In this document: positions 22,851-32,349 of the stretch, in pieces
How the letters are laid out: every line of letters starts with the position of its first letter
Numbering within the stretch: position 1 is the first letter of the stretch
Source of the DNA: Craterostigma plantagineum
Lineage: Eukaryota; Streptophyta; Magnoliopsida; Lamiales; Linderniaceae
Direction of reading: 5' to 3'
Assembly: GCA_027422505.1 (NCBI GenBank)
Contig: JAPQWV010000750.1
Coordinates: forward strand, 1 to 64,000
DNA length: 64,000 nucleotides
Notes under the pieces: model-generated
Database searches by the model: none
What the model saw: only the letters and a program-made list of their open reading frames with translations
What the model was told of the DNA's origin: nothing
Program-made: the position numbers and the translations under genes

Positions 22851-22868
22851 CTTGGGAGGCAACCCAAG
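22851..22868 (+). other. Conserved hairpin after integrase, Athila-1
   Basis: CTTGGGAGGCAACCCAAG can fold into a six-base stem with loop AGGCAA. Nearly the same sequence follows the last coding remnant in Athila-2 at 49648-49664. Confidence 0.6.
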
Positions 22869-23849
22869 CACTATCTATACACTGTTATCTCATATTTTAA
22901 GTTTTTGTCCTATTATATTTTTGTCATCCTAAATTCGTATCACTGTTACCGTTGATCTTGTTCTCTCGCAGGCTCGCAACTAGTTTGGGGGTTGTCTGTT
23001 CAACAAGGTGGCTCATTTGCTGTGAAGCGATCAAGCCCTTTTTCATGTCACACTCTACATCGATCGATTCATTATTCAGGGCAGTGTCACTTAAACTCTA
23101 TCTATGCTTTATTTTAACACATTGGGGACAACGTGATAATTAGTTTGGGGGTGGGGTGACACACGCTAGACTTCAAAATATTAGAGATCGATGTGTTTAA
23201 ATTCCGGAGTGGTATAAACTGATGAAAGTTATGATTTAAATGTCACTAGTGAAATCTCCTGTCGGTGATGGAAATTTTTAAAAATTTACTTTTGTCGTGA
23301 TAAGATTTACCGAATTGAGTGTGAAAGTCTTGCATGTTATGTGTTGTGATATTAGCATGATTATCTGGTTCATTAACTGCTCCAGGAAAATAGTACGTAT
23401 CATGAGACACAAACCCAGTTAAAGAAAAAGTGAGTTTTGAGCCAAAAATAAAAAAATAAAAAAAAAATAGAGCAACTCATTACTTGCTCTGTGTTTTTCA
23501 TGAGTGTCACGCATGGTCTGAATATTTTCGAACTTGCTTTGTTATGCATGTCAATATCACTTTGTGGATTTTTGTGTACGAAAAATGATAAAGACACTTA
23601 GGATAAGTCACTGGCCTAAATATCTGCCTACCCGACATATCAATCAACTAGTGAGCCCATTTGAGCCTTATTAGCCTTATTCTTTGATTTGGAGCCAAGA
23701 TATTTAGCAGCGCTATCCCGTTATTTTATCCTTCTTTTCGAACCATTGTTAGCATGTTAGCTTACTAGTCGCTTCGGGTATTGAGTCTACTAATTTAGAG
23801 GAAAAAAGATTACGGTGTTTTATCTGGTTGCGGTATTTTACTTTACTTA

Positions 23850-24030
23850 TTTAAGAAAAAAAAAGAAAGGAGAGAGTGAGATCGAAAAAAAAAAGTGAGT
23901 AAACAAAAAAAAGTGAGGAAAAAAAAAGTATCGAAAAAAAAAGAAAGAGAAAAAAAAATAAATATATATGTTATTCGCAAAAGAAAAAAAAAGAAAAAAA
24001 AGAAAAAGAAGAAAAAAAAAAGTTGCACTA
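23850..24030 (+). repeat. A-rich low-complexity block
   Basis: Runs of A broken by G, with a polypurine plus strand. It gives lysine-rich and phenylalanine-rich frames that are not genes. A similar block is at 50700-50800 in Athila-2. Confidence 0.8.
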
Positions 24031-24618
24031 CAGTAGATCTTCAGAATTATTTTGTCGAGTTCTTAGTAATAGTTTTCTTTTAGTGCGTTTTTATAGTAGT
24101 ACGAGTTTCTATTATTTGATGTCGTATTTTGCCGCTATGGGGTATGAATGGGAAGCGATCTAGTGACTAACATGCTTGACTATTTTAGGCCACTTATCCC
24201 ATATGTCACACCCTTACTACCCTGAGCCCCATTACAACCTTCATAAAGACCTTTTGATTCGTTCACGATATCTACTGTGTGAATATGATTTGATATATTT
24301 GCGAGCTTAGAATAATATCTTTCTATGTTGTGCATTGAGAGTATACAGATCCCGTTAAACACTTTTGAGTGAACTGAGCGACACTTGTGAGAGTTGTTGA
24401 GTGATACGTGTTAGGATTCTGGAAATGCTTTTGTGCTATGATATGATCGTGAACTATTACTTCATGTTTCGTGCTTGACTAGATCGCTCATTCGTTGACG
24501 ATTATCTCGACTTGCTTTTCTGAGAAAAAAAAAAAAAAGAAACAGGAGCATTCAATTAGTGAGTTAGCGTAACTTGATTTAGTTTTATTCCGCTTTTATG
24601 ATCGAGGATGATCAAAGC

Positions 24619-24630
24619 TAGTTTGGGGGT
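24619..24630 (+). other. Polypurine tract of Athila-1
   Basis: TAGTTTGGGGGT ends four bases before the 3' LTR TG, the position for plus-strand priming. Two more copies lie upstream at 22981 and 23139. Confidence 0.75.
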
Positions 24631-24633
24631 AGT

Positions 24634-26450
24634 TGATAAGTTATGATTTTACATAGTCTTTATCCCCGTAAAAGCGTGTTTTTGCGTTGTTATTGATCCG
24701 ACTAGCTTTGGATATCCTACGTTTACATTTACATTTCTTGTTTCATAGATATTGAAAAAAAATGACCAAACGCGGGAGGATTCGGACATGAAAAGAAAAC
24801 CCAAAAATAATAATAATAATAATAAAAATAATAATAATAAACACAGAATTATTGGCCAGCCAATATACAAGTGGGGTCTTACCTTTATTATTGTTTTTTA
24901 TGCAACGGTCAAAAATGCTGCTCAAGAAAGGCTCGAATCATGCGATGGACTGCGCCTCAATTTCTTTGTCTGATAAAATCGTTTGTCTAAACGATTACAA
25001 AGAAGACTACGTGCTTTGGGGTGGAAAAAGAGCAGATAAAACAAATTATATTTTTGACTCTCATACCCATCGCATCCATAAAATCCCACCTCTCATCTCA
25101 CGTCAAAAGGAGATCTCACATAGCTCTCACACCATCCACTCATCCATGCAACCTAAACACACACCTCACCACCCAACCGAACACCATCGCACCTCACCCA
25201 CCTCAAGACTTCAGAGCTGAATAGAAGAAAACGCACCACCTCCACACTGCCATCATCCACGTCACCTTGGGTTTTCTCTCACGCAAAAGACCCTAAAGCA
25301 AATAAGAGCTCGCCCACCTACCTCATCTCTTGGCTTTCACTCGGCAGCACAGCCATCCAAAAGGCTGAAACTTAGCAGCTCCTTTCCTCAGCTAGAGCAG
25401 GTAACGAGCTGAAGCTGTCACCAACTTACTTGGGGGCCGTGAGAAAATTTAGCACATAGCTGGACCATCCTTACATGCACACCATCTGTTCGGCGAAAAG
25501 ACTCACTGAAGGATATACCATATACACCTTCGAGTAGCCACCTGACGCACGAACAACAGCAACGTTTGGACGGGGGCAGCAAGTGGAGACGAGCAACGTA
25601 AATCTCGGAGATAGACAGAAGGCGGACGACGGTCACGGAAAGACGAGTCGAGCAAAACACGACCCGCTACTTATTCGATACGTTTCCCATTCTCTATTTA
25701 TCTCCTATTATGAACACGTTTATGATGTTTTTGTTGAAATATAATATGTTTTAATTTCATTATCTGGGGTTACGATGTAGCCAGACATGATTGCTATTGA
25801 TTTTCAGCTTGTATGCTATTAATACCTTAACGCTATGTTGAGTATCATAATCCGTTATTAATATTTACGAATTTCTGATCAACTTTCGTAAAAATAGGTG
25901 TTTAGATATGAGACTGAGAGGTGATTATCTGAGCGTGTCCGTTGATTATGATACCATTAGAACATTCGTAAGCTAGAGATAGTTACGTGACTAGTGCGAT
26001 GATTTATGATTTTCTAAGTTTAATGCATTCGACTTGTAGAAATCTTCACAGAGATGTAGGATTCACATGTTAGAATAGGTTATCGATGCTAGAGATACAT
26101 TGATAATTAAAACGGAAAAATCCATCGTCAACATAAGATTAAGTATCCTTTGAAAACTAAAATCAATAGCATGATTGTCAGAGTCCCCAGATTTACCTTT
26201 GATTAAAATCGTTTCGTCGTTCTTCGTTATTTATTTGATCATTTACCTTTTTAATGGTTTTTATTATTTCTCTGCGCATTTTACTTTATCGTTTCGTCAA
26301 CTACCAACTTGCGATTGTTCAAATAAAATTAGAATTAATATAATTTCGGTACTTAGTAACACAGTCCTTTGGGTTCGATATCCGTACTTACGTACATTAT
26401 TACTTGTTAGAACGATACGTACACTTGCGTGTTTACGATTATTCGCAACA
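24634..26450 (+). mobile_element. Athila-1 3' LTR (1817 bp)
   Basis: Starts TGATAAGTTATG and ends TTCGCAACA. It is near-identical to the 5' LTR. It is followed by TTGAG, the right copy of the target duplication. Confidence 0.9.
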
Positions 26451-26655
26451 TTGAGATCAAAAGTTTTAGAATTTGATCGGAAGGGCTTGAGAATTGAATT
26501 ATAGAGAGAGAGAAACAACATACACTTTCTCACACTACAAAGTTCTCTCTTCTTCATTAGAAGGTTTTTGATCGAAACTCAATCTTATCAATTCAAGTCG
26601 ATTACCATAGAATTCTTGCCTAGGAAATAGGAGTTGATAATTAGGGACCTAAAAC

Positions 26656-27661
26656 ATCTGTTAACTGTTCGAAAACCGTAGGCTATTTTGCTGCGATTAA
26701 GACCTTATTATGTGGTTATCTGGGTGAATATCTGCATTTTAAGATAGCTTTGATGTTTCTATGGTAGTATAAATTTTCGGAAACTTGAGTCTTATGCTTG
26801 AATTTAGAGTTACGACTTAACTGCGTTTTTGAAGTTTGAAGCTGTCAAAGAACTTTCTTGATCGCGAGTAGTCTTAATTGAATTCCGATTCGGTTGAGAT
26901 ACTGCTTGCATCGTAAAAGATTTTCGATCGCTAAAATTGAATTAGTCGATAAGATAGAAGACTTCGACCGAAAAATTACTAACAATCGAGAAATGTTAAT
27001 TCTAATTAGAATTTTATGCGAGCAGAAAACGTAAGAGCGGAATAGATAGAATAGACACAACTTATTACGAGCGCAAAACTTACCATCGCAAATAGAATTT
27101 ACGATTTCATTTTAATTCGATCGTAAACTTTAGTGGCGATAAAATTGAATTTCAATGCTAAATTTCTCGATCGTAAAAATACGCGGCAACGTTTGTGCCC
27201 GATCGAAAAAGTTTCTCTGTGCTTGCCTTTGTTTCTCGTTGACTATTTTCTCGATCGAAAAACTTTACAGTGAATACCGTCTTTCGTATCGAAAATCTTT
27301 CTCGCTCGACAAATTTCACGATGAAAAATTTTATTCACTCGCGAAAAATTTCTCAATCGTAAATTTACGCGGAAATCATTTTTCTCGATCGTAAATTTAC
27401 ACGGGCATTTTTTTCGATCATAAAACTGATCGACTAAAGTACCACGCCTAACACTTCAACACTTAGAAAAATTTTCTAAGTACTTATCACTGTAGCGAAT
27501 CTAGCGAATAGAATTTCTCGATTGAAAACTTGGACGGAGATTTTGATTTTTAGATTCGCACTTAGGCCATTAAATAAAGTCTTTAAATTCGCGAGCGATA
27601 AAAAGAACGGAGTGAACAACGCTTGACATTTGCGGTTCAACTGTAGAATATCAGTTTTAGT
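26656..27661 (+). other. Spacer between two LTRs, unit 2
   Basis: Copy of 12515-13520. No coding motif. It carries the repeated CTCGATCGTAAA / TTTACGCGG motif near 27110-27400. Small indels against unit 1 shift the short frames, which supports a noncoding state. Confidence 0.5.
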
Positions 27662-27991
27662 TGTACTTTGATTTCATTAGCTGTCCTTGTAATTATGGGC
27701 TTTATTTGTAGTTGTCCTTAGATTAGGACTTAAATTGTTTTTATACCAAGTTAGTATGGTATAAATATTTGTACACACATTGTGCTAATAGAGAAAGTTT
27801 TAGAAATTGATCCGAAGGGCTGCCAATTCCTATTATAGAGAGAGAAACACAAAGGACTTTCTCACGCTAGTAACATTCTCTCTCGATTCTTCAATTGGGT
27901 TTTTCGATCGAAATTTTATTCTCGACAATTATGATCGAATTACTTAGAATTCATGCCTAGGATCTTAGACTTGATAATCTAGGGACCTACA
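27662..27991 (+). mobile_element. SIRE-type copia LTR, 5' LTR of copia-1
   Basis: TGTACTTTGATTTC to GGACCTACA, with TATAAATA at 27760-27767. It is near-identical to 13521-13849. It is followed by a primer site and leader, and then by protease-pol sequence, so it is the 5' LTR of the element whose pol occupies 28.98-32.35 kb. No matching 3' LTR was found to the right. Confidence 0.7.
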
Positions 27992-27993
27992 AT

Positions 27994-28005
27994 TGATATC
28001 AGAGC
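27994..28005 (+). other. Primer-binding site (initiator Met tRNA), copia-1
   Basis: TGATATCAGAGC differs from the canonical TGGTATCAGAGC at one base and lies three bases after the LTR end. Confidence 0.75.
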
Positions 28006-28649
28006 AGACTTGTATATGTTTTGAAGCTGAATTGTTAGATTTAGATCGAAATTGAATGCTGAAAAGTTTCTCGAACACTCGAAGAACGCTTTGGCGCGAA
28101 ACTGAGATTTCGATCTAATGGATCAATTCTGTGCTTATTTGAAATAATTTTGATGTCTATGTGCTCGCAACAGTGTTAGAAATCATTTATTCGATAGGTG
28201 TCAAATTAAAACACTGAATTTGAGCAATTTTTGATTCTGCTTTAGTTACTGTTTGCGATTGAACATGATGAACTTGTGCTTATTTTGCTTAAATTCGCTA
28301 TATTTTGCTTCATAACATGTTTAATTTTCTGTTCACGCATGTTTAGCATATAGATTCGAGCACGTACCTGCAATTTCACTGCCTAATTTGCTGTCTCTGC
28401 TTGAATCTGTGTCAAAATCGTATTCTGTGTTTAACTGTTACATTCCAATTTTTCTCGCTAAGTCTTCGATCGAAATTAATTTATCGATCGAAAAACTCTG
28501 TCCGAGAAATTTTGCTCAATTGGACAACGATTAGGAACAGAAGTCGCTGCTGCTAAGAGCGATTTATGCGAAAAAATTTCACGAGCGTTATTTCGAGAAT
28601 TAGATTTGCAATAGATTTTGCGCGGTAAAATTTTCCAGCGAAAAAATTT

Positions 28650-28959
28650 CTCAGTCAGACTTTCAAGTTTGACCAAGCACCTTAGGAGGCTATCAAATGA
28701 AAAGATCTTTTCCTCGCTCAAGCCTACTAATGCATTTGTTCGTGCTGAAATTAATCTTCCCTGCAAGGTTCACCCTAATTGGGTTCCTAAATCTCCTCCA
28801 AAGAAAACAAAAGCCAAAAGAGTCAAGTTTTCTACAAAGGGCAAACCCAAAGCACCTTCTTCGAAGCTGACTTGGGTAGCTAAAACCGCAAACAGTGAAA
28901 ATTTAGGAAGTATATCTGAACCTAAATCTGCTAATTCGAGAGGACCCATTTATAAGTAG
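28650..28959 (+). pseudogene. Copia-1 gag C-terminal remnant
   Basis: An open frame rich in Lys, Pro and Ser (KPTNAFVRAEINLPCKVHP, SPPKKTKAKRVKFSTKGK) ends at TAG 28957-28959, just before protease. It matches in position and composition the basic tail of SIRE-type Gag. The capsid core and zinc knuckle that should precede it are not found, so an internal deletion lies somewhere in 28150-28650. Confidence 0.5.
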
Positions 28960-28978
28960 GTACCTAAAGCTCTCTAAA

Positions 28979-29329
28979 TTGGTTTTGCAGATCCATCATG
29001 TGTGGTACCTTGATTCTGATTGCTCCACACACATGACGGGAAACCAAGAGCTGCTGAGCAACTATCTAGACCGACCAAAAGGAAAAGTCAGATTCGGGAA
29101 CAATAATTCCGCTCCGATTCTCGGCTTCGGAGACATAATTCTGGAAAATCTGACGATTAAGGATATCTCATATGTTGAAGGTCTCCGCCATAACTTGTTC
29201 AGCATAGTCCAGTTCTATGATAAAGGATTCAATGTGGTCTTCCATGCTGACTGGTGCAGAATATTGGACAGTCAGGACAAAGAACTCCTCCAAGGATTTC
29301 ATAAATCAAATCTGTATACGATAATCTGA
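28979..29329 (+). pseudogene. Copia-1 protease and pre-integrase start, active site mutated
   Basis: The frame carries WYLDSDCSTHMTGN, then VRFGNNNSAPILGFGDI, LTIKDISYVEGLRHNLFS and FNVVFHADWCRIL. In copia proteases the active site is normally DSGCSRHMTG; here the glycine codon is GAT (Asp), giving DSD. That should abolish the DSG turn needed for catalysis. The frame ends in TGA at 29327-29329, and integrase continues in another frame. Confidence 0.8.
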
Positions 29330-29334
29330 CGTCC

Positions 29335-30819
29335 GTGCGGACCTCAACTGCTGTATGCCTCATCTCTCAGTTCACAATTCAGAGGAACAGCCTATGGCAT
29401 CAACGTATGTCTCATCTCAACATGAAAGCTCTTCGACGATTATCAACAAAGAAGTTGGTTCACGGTCTACCAACCATTAAGGTGCAAAAAGAGCATCAAT
29501 GTTCGGCGTGTCAACTCGGTAAAATGAAGCGAGCTTCTCATTCTGTCAAGCCAGTAGCATCTACTTCACATCCTCTAGAACTCCTTCACATGGACCTTTG
29601 TGGCCCTATGCAAACGGAGAGCATCAATGGATGCAAGTATGTGCTGGTTATCGTTGACGAGTACTCTCGCTACACATGGACAGAGTTTATCCGAACAAAG
29701 GATGAGACAGCGGACTTGATAGTAACTTTCGTGAACTCGACTCAGAACTTACTGCAGCAAACTATCCAGATCATTCGAACAGATAGCGGCACTGAGTTCA
29801 AAAACAAGTTCCTCAGTTACTTTTATCAGAAACATGGGATGAGTCAGCAATTTTCAGTCGCAAAAACACCTCAACAAAACGGAGTCGTTGAAAGGAAGAA
29901 CATAACTCTAGCGGATGCCGCGCGAACGATGTTGATCCACTCCGGCCTCCCACACTTCCTTTGGGTTGAAGCAATCAGTACTGCCTGTTTCACTTAGAAC
30001 AGGATGGTAGGTCACAAGTGTTTCGACAAAACTCCGTACAAAATCTTAAACAAGCGAGTACCCAATATCTCCTTCCTTAAGGTCGGGTGCATGTGCTTTG
30101 TGGCGAACGGCAGAGAACAACGTGCCAAGTTCGACGACCCTAAAACATTCGAAGCCACCTTCGTCGGGTACTCTTCTACTTCCAAAGCATACAGAGTATA
30201 CATCATGTCCAATCGAACTATAAAGGAAAGCTACAATGTCACTTTCCACGAAGTGGCAGACATGGCTCCTGCTCATATCAGTTCAGGACCCGGACCTAAT
30301 CAGATGGCTTCTGAATACAACGGTTCAGAACCCGTACTTACTGGTGTGTTGGCACAAAACCAAATGAAAATGGCAACATCTCAGTATTCAACGTCAGAAG
30401 AAGTTATGAAACGTGCCTTAGAAGACTTGAATTCGCTCTTTGAGCAGATACATCGACCGAACGACACTAATACCACACCTGTCACGGAAACCACAGAAGA
30501 CGATGCCGATATACCATGTTCTTCAAATGTCCTCTCCTCACCCGATTCAGATTTACCACAGAATGCTGAAGACCGAATCATAGAAGTTGAGAAAATATCA
30601 TCAGAGTCGCTCAACTCAGGTGCCGCCACTAAATTACCTCAACTAGTTGATCAACCTCAGAACATTGGAGATTTTGCTCCACATTTGGACGATGCTTCTA
30701 GCTCGACCTTGCCTCATGAGCACAAGTGGACTCGAGCACGCCCAGTTGATCAAATAATTGGTGATCCTTCGAGTGGAGTTAGGACTAGACATCGGAAAGG
30801 ACTTTCAGTTGCTTCTTAA
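29335..30819 (+). pseudogene. Copia-1 integrase
   Basis: The HHCC zinc finger (LWHQRMSHLN, CSACQLGKMKR) is followed by the catalytic core: D in LLHMDLCGPM, D in IIRTDSGTEF and E in GVVERKNITLADAARTML. A TAG at 29995-29997 breaks the frame where glutamine is usual (CAG to TAG). The same frame then continues for 271 codons with PYKILNKRVPNISFLKVGCM, FVGYSSTSKAYRVY and a variable acidic linker to 30819. The triad is intact; the stop and lower-level decay make it non-functional. It would insert the element DNA. Confidence 0.85.
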
Positions 30820-30869
30820 GCGAAAACGAGCCAACCAAGGTAGCCAATGCACTTTAGGATTCGTATTGG

Positions 30870-31812
30870 ATTATTGCAATGCAAGATGAAATTAATCAGT
30901 TCGAACGCCTTCAAGTGTGGACCTTAGTACCCCGTCCGCATGGGAAAATCATAATCGGAACAAAATGGGTATTAAGAACAAAAAGAATGAAGATGGAGAA
31001 GTGATCAGGAAATAAATCAAGATTGGTTGCGAAGGGCTACAATCAGTAAGAAGGTATTGACTACGACGAGACGTATGCTCCTGTTGCCCGAATCGAAGCC
31101 ATCCGCCATTTCTTGGCTTATGCGGCCCATAGACTTCAAAGTCTATCAAATGGACGTGAAGACCGCCTTTCTCAATGGCGTGTTAAAAGAGGAAGTCTAT
31201 GTCGCTCAACCAGAAGGCTTTGTTGATCAAGCACACTCCGATCACATCTATCGATTAAATAAAGCTCTTTACGGACTAAAACAAGCACCACGTGCTTGGT
31301 ATGATCTCCTGAGCGAATTCCTCGTGAAGTCTGGATTCATTCAAGGAACCATCGATACTACACTCTTCATCAAATGGCAAGACAAAGATCTGATGGTCGT
31401 CCAAGTATACGTAGATGACATCATCTTCGGATCTACAAATCCACGGCTTTGCAAGAGATTTGGAGATTTAATGAAGAGCAAGTTTGAAATGATTCACATG
31501 GGAGAGATGCAATTCTTCTTAGGGCTTCAAGTCAGACAACTCGATGATGGAATTTTCATCAGTCAGACAAAATACATTAAGGATATTCTGAAAAAGTTCC
31601 ATCAAGATCGGAGTAAGCTCCTCAGCACTCTTATGTCACCAAGTTGCAAGTTGGATGCCGATCCCACTCGAAACACGGTCGACATTACCCTTTATCGCAG
31701 CATCATTGGGTCTCTTCTATATCTCACATCAAGCCAGCGAACATCAGGTTTTCCACCTGTTAATGCGCCCGATTTCAAGCCGACCCTAAGGACTCTCACA
31801 TGCTTGCGTTGA
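30870..31812 (+). pseudogene. Copia-1 reverse transcriptase
   Basis: The start of the domain ([54 protein letters not shown]) is spread over frames between 30870 and 31130. An open frame then holds [50 protein letters not shown] and the catalytic [10 protein letters not shown], followed by [15 protein letters not shown]. The YVDD motif is intact. A loss of phase after SLLYLTSS near 31735 breaks the end of the domain. Confidence 0.85.
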
Positions 31813-32349
31813 AGCGAATCTTGCGCTACCTCAAGGGCACATCTACCTTAGGATTGTGGTATCCTAAAGGTACGAATTTCAAACTAATCGGATACATTGA
31901 CGCTGACTATGCAGGTTGCCCAATGGATAGGAAAAGCACATCCGGTGGCGCTCGATTTCTAGGCGAAAAGCTGGTTTGCTGGTCATCCAAAAAGGATAAC
32001 TGCGTCTCAACATCGACGGCTGAAGCAGAATATGTCGCGGCCGCCAGCTGTTGCTCGCAGATGTTATCGATGCAGACTCAGTCGCGATTATGGGTACAAT
32101 TTAAATAATATACACATTTATAGTGATAGCCAGAGTGCCATTGCAATTACGTTCAATCCTGTTCACCATTCACGCACAAAACACATAGATATTAGATATC
32201 ACTTTATTAAAGACCACGTAGAAAAAGACACGATGGATATGTACTTCGTGAACATGGAATATCAACTAGCCGACATTTTCATCAAGGCATTGGATGAAAA
32301 ATATTTCCAATTCCTTATCGGAAAATTAGGCATGTTGAATCTTCCGTAA
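31800..32349 (+). pseudogene. Copia-1 RNase H
   Basis: The first part, 31800-32090, reads [40 protein letters not shown] and STAEAEYVAAASCCSQ. The second part, in another frame to 32349, reads [37 protein letters not shown] and EYQLADIFIKALD, ending GMLNLP. One frameshift near 32090 separates them. The acidic residues of the RNase H site are present in their usual contexts. TAA at 32347-32349 ends the pol polyprotein. Confidence 0.85.

Larger units (their letters stand above)
22811..24633 (+). other. Long 3' noncoding region of Athila-1
   Basis: About 1.8 kb without coding motifs. It contains a hairpin CTTGGGAGGCAACCCAAG at 22851-22868, TAGTTTGGGGGT tracts at 22981, 23139 and 24619, and an A-rich low-complexity block at about 23850-24030. 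The same landmarks in the same order occur in Athila-2. No envelope-like ORF is visible here, although some Athila elements have one. Confidence 0.75.
15435..26450 (+). mobile_element. Athila-like Ty3/gypsy retrotransposon, full length (11.0 kb), Athila-1
   Basis: It has two near-identical LTRs (15435-17262 and 24634-26450), a tRNA-Asp primer site, gag, protease, reverse transcriptase, RNase H and integrase in gypsy order, and a polypurine tract. It is flanked by TTGGG (15430-15434) and TTGAG (26451-26455), a 5-base target duplication with one change. By eye the LTRs differ by about twenty substitutions plus small indels over 1.8 kb, so the insertion is recent. Its genes carry at least three frameshifts and several stops, and the polymerase motif is mutated, so this copy is not autonomous. 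Confidence 0.92.
15313..26655 (+). mobile_element. SIRE-type LTR split by the Athila-like insertion (unit 2)
   Basis: The left part, 15313-15434, and the right part, 26456-26655, together give about 322 bp. They align with the unit 1 LTR: the sequence breaks off at GTAAACATTG and resumes with TTGAGATCAAAAG, which are contiguous in unit 1 at about 11822-11842. The split shows that the Athila insertion postdates this LTR. Confidence 0.75.
14011..28150 (+). repeat. Tandem duplication, unit 2 (interrupted by the Athila-like element)
   Basis: This is the second copy of the 10411-14010 block, with an 11.0 kb gypsy element inserted at 15435-26450. After 28151 it continues into copia leader and pol sequence, whereas unit 1 joins unit 2. 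By eye the two units differ by only a few per cent in gag and leader. Confidence 0.75.

Noticed and set aside
23843..24083. Lysine-rich and phenylalanine-rich frames
   Set aside because: Produced by the A-rich low-complexity block; a similar block in Athila-2 gives similar artefacts.
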